Shown: positions 25,467 through 33,406 of the stretch, one piece after another
How positions within the stretch are numbered: the stretch's first letter is position 1
Layout: every line of letters begins with the position of its first letter
Source of the DNA: Omnitrophica WOR_2 bacterium RIFCSPLOWO2_12_FULL_51_24
Lineage (GTDB): Bacteria; Omnitrophota; Gorgyraeia; Pluralincolimonadales; Pluralincolimonadaceae
Reading direction: 5' to 3'
Length of the DNA: 33,406 bases
Assembly (NCBI GenBank): GCA_001805885.1
Contig: MHHC01000020.1
Span: 1-33,406 of the forward strand
Notes under the pieces: generated by a model
Told to the model about the DNA's origin: nothing
Database searches by the model: none
Seen by the model: only the letters and a program-made list of their open reading frames with translations
Made by a program: the position numbers and the translations under genes

Positions 25467-25484
25467 ATCAAATAGGAGGTTTCG

Positions 25485-28256
25485 GTGAATAAGGGTGTTG
25501 TTTCTTTCGACAGAAAGAGCATGATCATAGGCGGAGAACGCGTGTTGCTCTACGGCGGAGAGTTCCATTACTTCCGCGTGCCGCATGAATTATGGGAAGA
25601 CAGGCTTCAGAAGATGAAGGCGGCGGGCTTAAACCTCGTCGCGACGTATATACCGTGGAATTTCCACGAGACGAAAGAGGGCGAATTTAATTGGGCGCGC
25701 GACCGCGATCTCGAGAAATTCATAACACTGACCGAGAAATACGGGTTTTATCTTGTCATAAAGCCGGGCCCGTATATCTGCGCGGAGTGGGATTCCGGCG
25801 GGTTCCCGGATTGGCTCTTGGCCAAAAAAATAAATCTGCGCGAAGACGATCCCAAGTATCTTAAGATTGTCGGCAAGTATTATAAGGAGATCGCAAAGAT
25901 CCTCAGGCCGCATCTGATCACTAAAGGCGGCAACATTATATTGTTCCAGATAGAGAATGAATACGACCACCTCATAGCATTCAGCGGCGTAAAGAGATAC
26001 AGGGACAACGCGCTGCGCTATCACCTTAAATTGCTCAAGATGGTGCGTAAGACGGGTATAGACATTCCGACTTTTGCGGTCGAAGGAAGTTTCTTGAGAA
26101 AGAGCGAGATAATCGACGCGAGGACGTATTACCCGAACATCCCGTGGATATGGCTGTGGGAGTTCAACGATTTCGACAAGGCGATAGACGCCTCGGTCGC
26201 GGAACAGCCCAAAAAACCCCTGATGATAATGGAGCTCGAGACCGGCTGGTTCGCGCAGTTCGGCAGACCTCTCTATCAGATAGAGCCGGAGGTCACGAGG
26301 GCGATACTTAGGACGGTCATAGCCGAGGGCGCGTCAGTAATGAACCAATTCCTGTTTGTCGGCGGCACGACATTCCCTTATTGGAACTGCAAGGGCGACT
26401 TAGACGGTATAGGCACCTGCACTACGTATGATTTCGGCCATTCGCCTATAAGGGAGTGGGGCGAGGTCTCTCCGACAAAATATCACATGGCCCGCAATAC
26501 CGCGCAGTTCCTCGATTCGTTCGAGGACGTGCTTTTCGAGGCGGAGAAGAAGGAGGGCGCGGCAAAGTTTATCGACGCCGGCAATACCGTGGCGCTCGTA
26601 GACCGGAAGAAGGGCGCGGTCAAGCCCGACTTCTCGGGGACTTTCGAGAACGTCAAAGTCGTCGAAACGGCCGGGAGGAAGGGCGGATTCATCATGATCC
26701 GCAATCTCACGGAAGATACCCACAGGGTCCAGATAGAATATTTTTCTCCGGCAGAGAAGAGGAACAAGAGGCTGCCCATGAAAGGGGACCTTGAGCTTGG
26801 CCCCCGGTCTTCATTCCTCTTACCCATCGATATACCCATAGGCGATGGGGGTATGGTACTGAAACAGTCGACATGCGAGCTCCTGTTGAGGAAAAAGATC
26901 GGCAACGATGAATTTGTGTTTCTCGTCGGAAAGTCGGAACTTAAAAGCAGGACCTATCTCAAATGCGGTTCCGCGAAACCGGTGGTCGTCGAGGGCGATT
27001 TCAGGGTAGAGAAGGCCAGGGACGGTTATATCATAGAGAACGATAACGGGGGGCTCCGCATAATAAAGGTGGGCGGGGTCTTTTTCGTATTCCTTGACGA
27101 TAAAAAGGCCGCAAGGGTATGGGACAGGCAAGAGGCGGTAGTGGTCAGCGATTACTATTATATCGGGGATATCCTCGTCGACCGGAAGTCCATCGGCATA
27201 AGCGCGCAGGTCAAGAACGGCAGCAACCAGCGCACGAGGATATTTACGGCCTTCGTGCCCAAGGCGATAAGGATCAACAACGTGAAGGTGAAATTCAAAT
27301 ACGACAAGGAGACCGGGTCGGCGACTTTCGAGTATGATTGCGCCGTGGAAGAGCTTCCGAAAATAACATGGCTTGACTCTCCCCGGTTCATCTCTGACAT
27401 CGAAGAGAAAGAATGCGGTTATAACGATTCATCGTGGAAGACGATAGCCTTGCCGAAGGCGCTGGAACAGGCAGGATTCCTGGAGCACGGTTTTATCTGG
27501 TACAGGCAGAAGTTCGGACTAAAGGGCAAACCGTCAGAGTGCCGCGCGAAGATCGTGACCAACGACATAGACAGGTTCTATGTCTATATAAACGGTGAAT
27601 TCATCTGGCGCGGGATAGGGAGCCCCGATCTTGATATTACGGGGGCCGTAAAGAAGGGCGAGAACGTCCTTGCCGTAAGGTATGAGAACGCCTATCACAC
27701 AAAGGCGCATCCGCATGAAGGGCCGATAAAAAAGCTGAGCGGCATAATGCAGCCGGTGAAGATACACGGCAGGGCATCCGGCAGGGCCTTTAGCATCATC
27801 CTGAAGAAGATGCTTATACGCGAAAGGGCGGGCGGCTTGATCAAGGGCTATCATAAATCCGAATGCAGCGAGAGCGGATGGAGGGTTTCGCCTCCGGCGA
27901 AGAAATACGTATTCGCGAAGGATATGGGCGAGCTCCTATGGTACAGGCGGAAGTTTAAGCTCTTGCCCCGCAAGGGCGGCGTCTGTGCCCTCAAGCTTAC
28001 GATAGACCACGCCTTAGAGAGATGCGTCATATATCTGAACGGGAGAGCGCTCGGCAAATACGAGTCGGTCGGGCCGCAGAACGATTTTTACATCCCGGAG
28101 CCGTTCCTGCGCAATGAGAATACGCTCGCGATCCTCATCGAGGGGCCGGGTTTCCACCCGGTCAAGGAATCCGGTTTCATGCCGCCGGTCCTGAAGGACC
28201 CGAAGATAGGTTTCTACTACACCGCGAAACTGTTGAATGTGAGAATATCCGGATAA
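25485..28256 (+). CDS. GH35 beta-galactosidase with C-terminal jelly-roll domains
   Basis: This 923-residue enzyme has a canonical GH35 barrel: GGEFHYFRVPHELWEDRLQK, NLVATYIPWNFHE, VIKPGPYICAEWDSGGFPDWL, the acid/base E159 in FQIENEYDH, and the nucleophile E250 in MIMELETGWF. After about residue 430 come beta-rich domains, including two galactose-binding-like units with RFYVYINGEFIWRG and RCVIYLNGRALGKYESVGPQ. It hydrolyses terminal beta-linked galactose (or a related sugar) from oligosaccharides. No signal peptide is visible, so a cytoplasmic site is likely. The start is GTG with a strong AGGAGGT at 25474-25480. It follows the phosphorylase by 18 bp, and its TAA directly abuts the gltB ATG. 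Confidence 0.93.
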   Translation: MNKGVVSFDRKSMIIGGERVLLYGGEFHYFRVPHELWEDRLQKMKAAGLNLVATYIPWNFHETKEGEFNWARDRDLEKFITLTEKYGFYLVIKPGPYICAEWDSGGFPDWLLAKKINLREDDPKYLKIVGKYYKEIAKILRPHLITKGGNIILFQIENEYDHLIAFSGVKRYRDNALRYHLKLLKMVRKTGIDIPTFAVEGSFLRKSEIIDARTYYPNIPWIWLWEFNDFDKAIDASVAEQPKKPLMIMELETGWFAQFGRPLYQIEPEVTRAILRTVIAEGASVMNQFLFVGGTTFPYWNCKGDLDGIGTCTTYDFGHSPIREWGEVSPTKYHMARNTAQFLDSFEDVLFEAEKKEGAAKFIDAGNTVALVDRKKGAVKPDFSGTFENVKVVETAGRKGGFIMIRNLTEDTHRVQIEYFSPAEKRNKRLPMKGDLELGPRSSFLLPIDIPIGDGGMVLKQSTCELLLRKKIGNDEFVFLVGKSELKSRTYLKCGSAKPVVVEGDFRVEKARDGYIIENDNGGLRIIKVGGVFFVFLDDKKAARVWDRQEAVVVSDYYYIGDILVDRKSIGISAQVKNGSNQRTRIFTAFVPKAIRINNVKVKFKYDKETGSATFEYDCAVEELPKITWLDSPRFISDIEEKECGYNDSSWKTIALPKALEQAGFLEHGFIWYRQKFGLKGKPSECRAKIVTNDIDRFYVYINGEFIWRGIGSPDLDITGAVKKGENVLAVRYENAYHTKAHPHEGPIKKLSGIMQPVKIHGRASGRAFSIILKKMLIRERAGGLIKGYHKSECSESGWRVSPPAKKYVFAKDMGELLWYRRKFKLLPRKGGVCALKLTIDHALERCVIYLNGRALGKYESVGPQNDFYIPEPFLRNENTLAILIEGPGFHPVKESGFMPPVLKDPKIGFYYTAKLLNVRISG

Positions 28257-31200
28257 ATGGGCCACGCACACTTACCGGAAAAACAGGGATTATACGACCC
28301 GCGGTTCGAGCACGACAGCTGCGGCGTAGGATTCGTCTGCGATATCAAGGGCCGTAAGTCTTACGATATCGTAAAGAAGGGCATCCTTGCCCTTGAGCAC
28401 CTGATGCACCGGGGCGCGACCGGTTCTGACCCGAAGACAGGCGACGGCGCCGGCGTGCTTATTCAGGTGCCGCACGGGTTCCTATCGAAAGAATGCTCGA
28501 AGATAGGTATCAGGCTTCCGAAATCCGGAGATTACGGGGTAGGCCTCATATTTCTCCCGACCGATGATAAGGAAAGAAAATTCTGCGAGGATAATTTCAG
28601 AAAGATCATCGAGGAGGAAGGGCTTAAATTTCTCGGTTGGCGAGACGTCCCCGTTGATGATACCATGATAGGAAAGACCGCGAGGGAGACAGAACCGGCC
28701 ATAAAACATATCTTCGTTGGAAAATCCCCTGAAATTCCCGATGAACTTACGTTTGAAAGAAAGCTCTATGTGGCGAGGAAGCGCGCAGAGAGCCTCATCC
28801 GCAGCTCAAAGATACGGCAGAAAAAATATTTTTATATCACAGGGCTATCGTCGAGGACATTGAGCTATAAAGGGCTGCTTATGTCCACTCAGCTCAAGGA
28901 GTATTTCCTCGACTTAAAAGATGAGGGCATCGCGAGCTCTTTCGCGCTCATCCACGCGCGTTACAGCACGAACACATTCCCGACGTGGGACCTCTCACAG
29001 CCGTTCCGCTACCTTGCCCATAACGGGGAGATAAACACGCTGCGCGGAAACATAAACTGGATGGCCGCGCGCCAGGGATTATTTAGAAGCGGCCTCTTCG
29101 GAAAGGATATAAATAAGATATTCCCGGTCGTCGTCCCGGGCGGAAGTGACTCGGCGATGATAGACAACGCCCTCGAGATGCTCGTCTTAAGCGGCCGCTC
29201 TCTTCCGCATGTGATGATGATGCTCATCCCTGAGGCATGGCAGGCCCCGCAAGCGGGGCAGGCTAATAACCAGATAGACGAAAAAAGGAGAGATTTCTAC
29301 GAATATCACGCCTGTCTGATGGAGCCCTGGGACGGGCCCGCCGCGATCGCGTTTACCGACGGCAGATTTATCGGCGCGACCCTCGACAGGAACGGCCTGA
29401 GGCCGGCACGTTATGTCGTAACGAAAGACGGTATAGTAGTCATGGCATCGGAGGTCGGTGTCCTGGATATCGCGCCTGAAAATATCCTCGTAAATGGGCG
29501 CCTCAAACCCGGCAAGATGTTCCTTGTCGACACACATGAAGGCCGCATTATCGACGACAGAGAATTAAAAGACAGGGTCTCAACCGCCAAACCGTATAAG
29601 AAATGGCTAAAGGAAAATCTCGAGAGGCTTGAAGATGTTCCTGCGCCGAAAAAATTTAAATTCGCAGAGATAAAGGATATCCTCGGGTTGCAGAAGGCCT
29701 TCGGTTATTCGAAAGAGGACTTGAGGACAATAGTTAAGCCGATGGCCGAGACAGGCGCCGAACCGACCGGCTCGATGGGTGATGACACTCCGCTTGCCGT
29801 CTTGTCAATAAAGCCGAGGATGCTCTACGATTATTTCAAACAGCTTTTCGCTCAGGTTACGAACCCGCCGATAGACCCTATCCGCGAGGAACTCGTCATG
29901 ACCCTCGATACATACCTCGGCAGCGAGAAAAATATCCTCGATGAGACCCCGAGCCATTGCCACCGCCTTAAAGTAAGAAATCCGATCTTAAGGGACGAAG
30001 AACTCGAGAAGATACGGCATATAAAGAACAGGACATTCAGGACCAAGACGATCTTAACGTTATTCGAGGCTAAAAAGGGGAAGGTTGCGTTCAGGAGATC
30101 GCTGGATAGGATCTGCAAAGAGGCCTCGAAGGCGATAAAGGACGGATATGGTTTTATAATTTTAAGCGACAGGGGTGTAGGCGAAAAATACGCGGCCCTG
30201 CCGGCACTATTGGCAGTGGCTTCGGTTCATCATCATCTTATACGCGAGATGACGCGCACGCAGGCAGGCATAATAATAGAAAGCGGCGAGCCGAGAGAGA
30301 TCGCGCATTTCGCGCTCCTCTTCGGATACGGGGCGGATTGCGTGAACCCATACCTCGCCTATAGGTCCATAGAAGGCCTCATCAAAGAAAAAGAGCTTGA
30401 TATGGACCTCAAGACGGCGCAAAAGAATTACATCCATGCCCTCGTCCACGGCATATTGAAGATCCTTTCGAAGATGGGCATCTCGACCCTCCAGAGCTAC
30501 CGCGGCGCGCAGATATTTGAGGCGCTCGGATTAAACGATGAAGTGATCGAGAGATGCTTTACCGGCACAGTCTCGAGGATAGGCGGTGTCGGACTCGATG
30601 TGATCGCGCGGGAAACGATAGAAAGACACAGCGAGGCGTTTCACGAAAGGTCGGCCGAGAAGCCGCAATTAGCGGTCGGCGGGCTTTACCAATGGCGGCG
30701 AGACGGTGAATTTCATCTATGGAATCCGGAATCGATATCGGAATTACAGGATTCGGTCCGCAATAACGATTTCGAAGCGTTTAAGAGATTCGCCGAGCTG
30801 ATAAATAATCAGGAAAAGAGCCTTTGCACATTACGCGGGCTCTTAAAGTTTTCTACCAGAGGCGGAAAGGGCATCAGCCCCGTACCTCTGGAAGAGGTCG
30901 AGCCGGCATCGGAGATAGTCAAGCGTTTTGTGACCGGAGCCATGAGTTTCGGGTCGATAAGTAAAGAGGCGCACGAGGCGATGGCCACCGCGATGAATCG
31001 CCTGGGCGGTAAATCAAACTCGGGCGAGGGCGGGGAGGACCCGATAAGGTTTATTCCCCTTCCCAATGGCGATAGTTTGCGTTCGGCGGTAAAGCAGGTC
31101 GCATCCGGAAGGTTCGGCGTGACCAGTAATTATCTGACTAATGCCGACGAACTTCAGATCAAGATCGCGCAGGGCGCGAAGCCCGGAGAGGGCGGCCAGC

Positions 31201-32825
31201 TTCCCGGCCATAAAGTAAGCGTCACGATAGCGAAGGTCCGCCATTCGACGCCGGGAGTCACGTTAATTTCACCTCCGCCGCATCATGATATATATTCCAT
31301 CGAGGACCTGGCCCAGCTTATTTTTGACCTGAAGAACGCGAATCCACGCGCCCGCGTAAGCGTGAAACTCGTTTCCGAGATCGGCGTCGGCACTATAGCC
31401 GCCGGCGTGGCGAAGGGCCACGCGGATATGATACTCATCTCCGGAGGCGACGGAGGGACGGGCGCGTCACCTATCAGCTCCATCAAACATGCCGGATTGC
31501 CATGGGAACTCGGGATTTCCGAGACGCACCAGACACTCGTCTTAAATGACCTGAGGAGCCGCGTCCGCCTGCAGGCGGACGGACAGATGAGGACAGGCCG
31601 CGATATAGTCATCGCCGCGATCCTCGGCGCCGAAGAATTCGGTTTCGCGACCGCCGCGCTTATCGTCCTTGGCTGCGTCATGCTGAGGCATTGCCATCTC
31701 AACAACTGCTCGGTCGGCGTCGCCACGCAGGACGAGATATTAAGGAAGAGATTCGGCGGAAAGCCGGAATACCTGCAGACCTACTTTACTTTTGTAGCCG
31801 AAGAGGCGCGCCGCATCATGGCAGGGCTCGGCGTGCGCAAGATAGATGAGCTCATCGGCCGCACCGAATTTCTCGAGAGGAACGAAGGGGTCCTCCACTG
31901 GAAGGCGAGAGGGGTGAATTTCTCAAATATACTTTATAAGCCGCAGGTCCCGCCTCATGTCGGAACTCATTGCACAACGAAGCAGGACCACGGCATAGAT
32001 AAGGTCCTTGACCTCGAACTGATGGAACTGGCAAAGAACGCGCTCGAAAATAAAGAGCCGGTAAAAGCCGATTTGGCCATCAGGAATACGGACAGGACGA
32101 CAGGCGCGATGTTAAGCGGCGAGGTATCAAAGCGCTACGGGGAAGACGGGCTTCCCGACGGGACGATGCATTTCAAATTTAACGGGACGGCGGGGCAGAG
32201 CTTCGGCGCGTTCCTCGCTAAGGGAATAACTTTTGAGATCGAGGGCGAATCGAACGATTATATCGGCAAAGGGCTCTCCGGAGGCAAGATAATAGTCTAT
32301 CCTCCGAAAAGGGCGTCTTTCAAGCCCTCCGAGAATATCATAATAGGCAATACGTCTTTCTACGGCGCTACATCGGGCGAGGCGTATATCCGCGGGGTCG
32401 CGGGCGAGAGGTTCTGCATACGCAATTCGGGTGTTTTTGCGGTTATCGAGGGCGTCGGCGACCACGGGTGCGAATACATGACCGGAGGCCGCGTCATCGT
32501 TATCGGAAAGACGGGCCGTAATTTCGCCGCCGGCATGTCAGGCGGCATCGCCTATGTGTACGACGAGGATAAGAAATTCAGATCGCGCTGCAACATGGGC
32601 ATGGTGGAGCTCGAAAGGATCGGCAGCGAGGATAAATTCGCGATCCATTCCCTTCTGTTAAATCATTATAAATATACCGGCAGCGAGAAAGCGAAGAAGA
32701 TATTGGATAATATGGAGAAAGAGGTCAAAAACTTCGTCAAGATCATGCCGACCGAATACAAGCGCGTGCTTGAGGGCGGCATAGTAAAGAAGAAGCCGGT
32801 ATTTGTCGAGGTAAGCGATGGGTGA
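28257..32825 (+). CDS. gltB: Glutamate synthase large subunit
   Basis: At 1522 residues this is a full-length GltB. After a 21-residue propeptide comes the N-terminal nucleophile C22 (HDSCGVGFVC) of the glutaminase domain, which frees ammonia from glutamine. The FMN domain has QVASGRFGVTSNYL, KPGEGGQLPGHKV and GGDGGTGASP. The [3Fe-4S] cysteines are C1140, C1146 and C1151 (CVMLRHCHLNNC). A C-terminal glycine-rich beta-helix follows. With GltD it makes two glutamates from 2-oxoglutarate and glutamine. Odd points: an extra APQAGQA segment after EAWQ near residue 329, encoded by a palindrome, and direct abutment on the GH35 gene without a good ribosome site. It overlaps gltD by 8 bp. Confidence 0.97.
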   Translation: MGHAHLPEKQGLYDPRFEHDSCGVGFVCDIKGRKSYDIVKKGILALEHLMHRGATGSDPKTGDGAGVLIQVPHGFLSKECSKIGIRLPKSGDYGVGLIFLPTDDKERKFCEDNFRKIIEEEGLKFLGWRDVPVDDTMIGKTARETEPAIKHIFVGKSPEIPDELTFERKLYVARKRAESLIRSSKIRQKKYFYITGLSSRTLSYKGLLMSTQLKEYFLDLKDEGIASSFALIHARYSTNTFPTWDLSQPFRYLAHNGEINTLRGNINWMAARQGLFRSGLFGKDINKIFPVVVPGGSDSAMIDNALEMLVLSGRSLPHVMMMLIPEAWQAPQAGQANNQIDEKRRDFYEYHACLMEPWDGPAAIAFTDGRFIGATLDRNGLRPARYVVTKDGIVVMASEVGVLDIAPENILVNGRLKPGKMFLVDTHEGRIIDDRELKDRVSTAKPYKKWLKENLERLEDVPAPKKFKFAEIKDILGLQKAFGYSKEDLRTIVKPMAETGAEPTGSMGDDTPLAVLSIKPRMLYDYFKQLFAQVTNPPIDPIREELVMTLDTYLGSEKNILDETPSHCHRLKVRNPILRDEELEKIRHIKNRTFRTKTILTLFEAKKGKVAFRRSLDRICKEASKAIKDGYGFIILSDRGVGEKYAALPALLAVASVHHHLIREMTRTQAGIIIESGEPREIAHFALLFGYGADCVNPYLAYRSIEGLIKEKELDMDLKTAQKNYIHALVHGILKILSKMGISTLQSYRGAQIFEALGLNDEVIERCFTGTVSRIGGVGLDVIARETIERHSEAFHERSAEKPQLAVGGLYQWRRDGEFHLWNPESISELQDSVRNNDFEAFKRFAELINNQEKSLCTLRGLLKFSTRGGKGISPVPLEEVEPASEIVKRFVTGAMSFGSISKEAHEAMATAMNRLGGKSNSGEGGEDPIRFIPLPNGDSLRSAVKQVASGRFGVTSNYLTNADELQIKIAQGAKPGEGGQLPGHKVSVTIAKVRHSTPGVTLISPPPHHDIYSIEDLAQLIFDLKNANPRARVSVKLVSEIGVGTIAAGVAKGHADMILISGGDGGTGASPISSIKHAGLPWELGISETHQTLVLNDLRSRVRLQADGQMRTGRDIVIAAILGAEEFGFATAALIVLGCVMLRHCHLNNCSVGVATQDEILRKRFGGKPEYLQTYFTFVAEEARRIMAGLGVRKIDELIGRTEFLERNEGVLHWKARGVNFSNILYKPQVPPHVGTHCTTKQDHGIDKVLDLELMELAKNALENKEPVKADLAIRNTDRTTGAMLSGEVSKRYGEDGLPDGTMHFKFNGTAGQSFGAFLAKGITFEIEGESNDYIGKGLSGGKIIVYPPKRASFKPSENIIIGNTSFYGATSGEAYIRGVAGERFCIRNSGVFAVIEGVGDHGCEYMTGGRVIVIGKTGRNFAAGMSGGIAYVYDEDKKFRSRCNMGMVELERIGSEDKFAIHSLLLNHYKYTGSEKAKKILDNMEKEVKNFVKIMPTEYKRVLEGGIVKKKPVFVEVSDG
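29241..29263 (+). repeat. In-frame palindromic insertion in gltB
   Basis: The hairpin GCCCCGC-AA-GCGGGGC (29244-29259) is flanked by the direct repeat CAGGC (29241-29245 and 29259-29263). It encodes the extra residues APQAGQA between EAWQ and NNQIDE, where GltB proteins usually go straight from EAW[EQ] to NNP-x-MD. The length change is a multiple of three and the frame stays open. Confidence 0.65.
31562..31581. repeat. 20-bp perfect palindrome inside gltB
   Basis: CGTCCGCCTGCAGGCGGACG reads identically on both strands. It encodes part of RVRLQADGQ, a conserved GltB segment (commonly RVRVQTDGQ), so no residues are added. It may be coincidental, a repeat-derived sequence tolerated by the protein, or a protein-binding or mRNA-structure site. 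Confidence 0.5.
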
Positions 32826-33406
32826 TGTCAAGGGTTTCCTGAAAGTAAAACGCGAGGCCCCGCCTTATCGCGCGGTATGCGAGCGCGTGAAGGATTTTAA
32901 GGAGGTAGCGGTCCTTCGGCCGGAGAAGAAGTCCCGGGAGCAGAGCTCGCGCTGCATGGACTGCGGCGTGCCCTTCTGTCATTGGGGATGCCCGATAGGA
33001 AACTATATACCCGAGTGGAACGACCTCATGTTCCGCGGCCAATGGGATAAGGCGATAGATGTCCTCCAGGCGACGAACAACCTTCCGGAGATAACCGGCA
33101 GGATTTGCCCGGCGCCGTGTGAATTCGCGTGCGTCCTCGGGATAAATGACGACCCTGTCACAATACGCGAGGATGAGCTCGATATCATCGAGCACGCGTT
33201 CAAACAAGGTTGGATAAAGCCCAATCCCCCGAAAAGGCGCACCGGAAAGAAAATCGCGGTTATTGGTTCGGGGCCTGCGGGCCTAGCCTGCGCGGACCAG
33301 CTCAACAAAGCCGGCCACAAAGTCACGGTATTCGAGAGAGATGACAAAGCAGGCGGCATCCTCCGTTATGGTATCCCGGATTTCAAACTTGATAAATCGG
33401 TCCTCG
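32818..33406 (+). CDS. gltD: Glutamate synthase small subunit, N-terminal part (partial)
   Basis: The frame opens at ATG 32818, overlapping the end of gltB by 8 bp, and runs off the window after 196 codons. It begins MGDVKGFLKVKREAPPYR, the standard GltD start. It contains the cysteine clusters CMDCGVPFCHWGCP and CPAPCEFACV, which ligate the [4Fe-4S] centres, and then the FAD-binding motif KKIAVIGSGPAGLACADQL with VTVFERDDKAGGILRYGIP. GltD takes electrons from NAD(P)H and passes them to the FMN of GltB. The NADPH-binding half lies outside the window. Confidence 0.96.
   Translation, partial: MGDVKGFLKVKREAPPYRAVCERVKDFKEVAVLRPEKKSREQSSRCMDCGVPFCHWGCPIGNYIPEWNDLMFRGQWDKAIDVLQATNNLPEITGRICPAPCEFACVLGINDDPVTIREDELDIIEHAFKQGWIKPNPPKRRTGKKIAVIGSGPAGLACADQLNKAGHKVTVFERDDKAGGILRYGIPDFKLDKSVL

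Noticed and set aside
31283..31726. 147-codon open frame on the minus strand within gltB
   Set aside because: It is the complement of the conserved FMN and iron-sulphur region of gltB, so it is a shadow frame.
1..33406. CRISPR array, transposase, integrase, prophage or toxin-antitoxin genes
   Set aside because: No regularly spaced repeats, no insertion-sequence motifs and no phage or toxin-like genes are visible on either strand.

Overview
The window is 33.4 kb of bacterial DNA with moderate GC. Every protein gene and all three tRNA genes that I can support lie on the + strand, and there is no gene-free stretch above about 75 bp. Core genes (xseB, dxs, gltX, gltBD), an archaeal-style 2-oxoacid:ferredoxin oxidoreductase and a large set of glycosidases suggest an anaerobic or fermentative, saccharolytic, uncultured bacterium. 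The gene content and the start and SD style would fit Omnitrophota or a related PVC-type lineage. That placement is inference; no marker here fixes it.

Region 1 (1-8508) is a tightly packed housekeeping operon: the end of xseA, xseB, a short-chain polyprenyl synthase, dxs, four subunits of a 2-oxoacid:ferredoxin oxidoreductase (delta-alpha-beta-gamma), gltX, and an ArnT-like family 39 membrane glycosyltransferase. Most neighbours overlap or abut, so translational coupling is likely. The prenyl synthase and GltX both look shorter than usual at specific places.

Region 2 (8509-11324) alternates tRNA genes with protein genes. The order is tRNA-Gln(CUG), a five-helix membrane protein and a 31-residue membrane microprotein, then tRNA-Leu(GAG), a TIM-barrel sugar isomerase/epimerase-like protein, a Gfo/Idh/MocA oxidoreductase, and tRNA-Glu(CUC). 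I see no intrinsic terminators between them.

Region 3 (11352-28256) is a carbohydrate-utilisation region. It begins with a divergent GH35-like enzyme. Two modules follow, each led by its own LacI-type regulator. Module A is lacI-1, a 1525-residue exported GH2 enzyme, and two small exported proteins. These two are stand-alone versions of the C-terminal domain of the GH2 enzyme, a glucodextranase-C-like domain, so three copies lie in tandem. Module B is lacI-2, a 1120-residue phosphorylase-like protein (GH94/GH149/GH161 type) and a 923-residue GH35 beta-galactosidase. The head of each module carries a palindrome suited to LacI binding: ATATC-GTT-GATAT inside the spacer of a good sigma-70 promoter, and an 18-bp perfect palindrome ending two bases before the start codon of lacI-2. 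A plausible reading is surface binding and trimming of a beta-glycan by the exported proteins, then cytoplasmic hydrolysis and phosphorolysis. No transporter gene is present.

Region 4 (28257-33406) is gltB followed by the start of gltD (glutamate synthase), with gltB directly abutting the GH35 gene. Small palindromic repeats occur in frame inside coding sequences: twice in tandem in the phosphorylase, and once as an apparent insertion in gltB, which also holds a separate 20-bp perfect palindrome.
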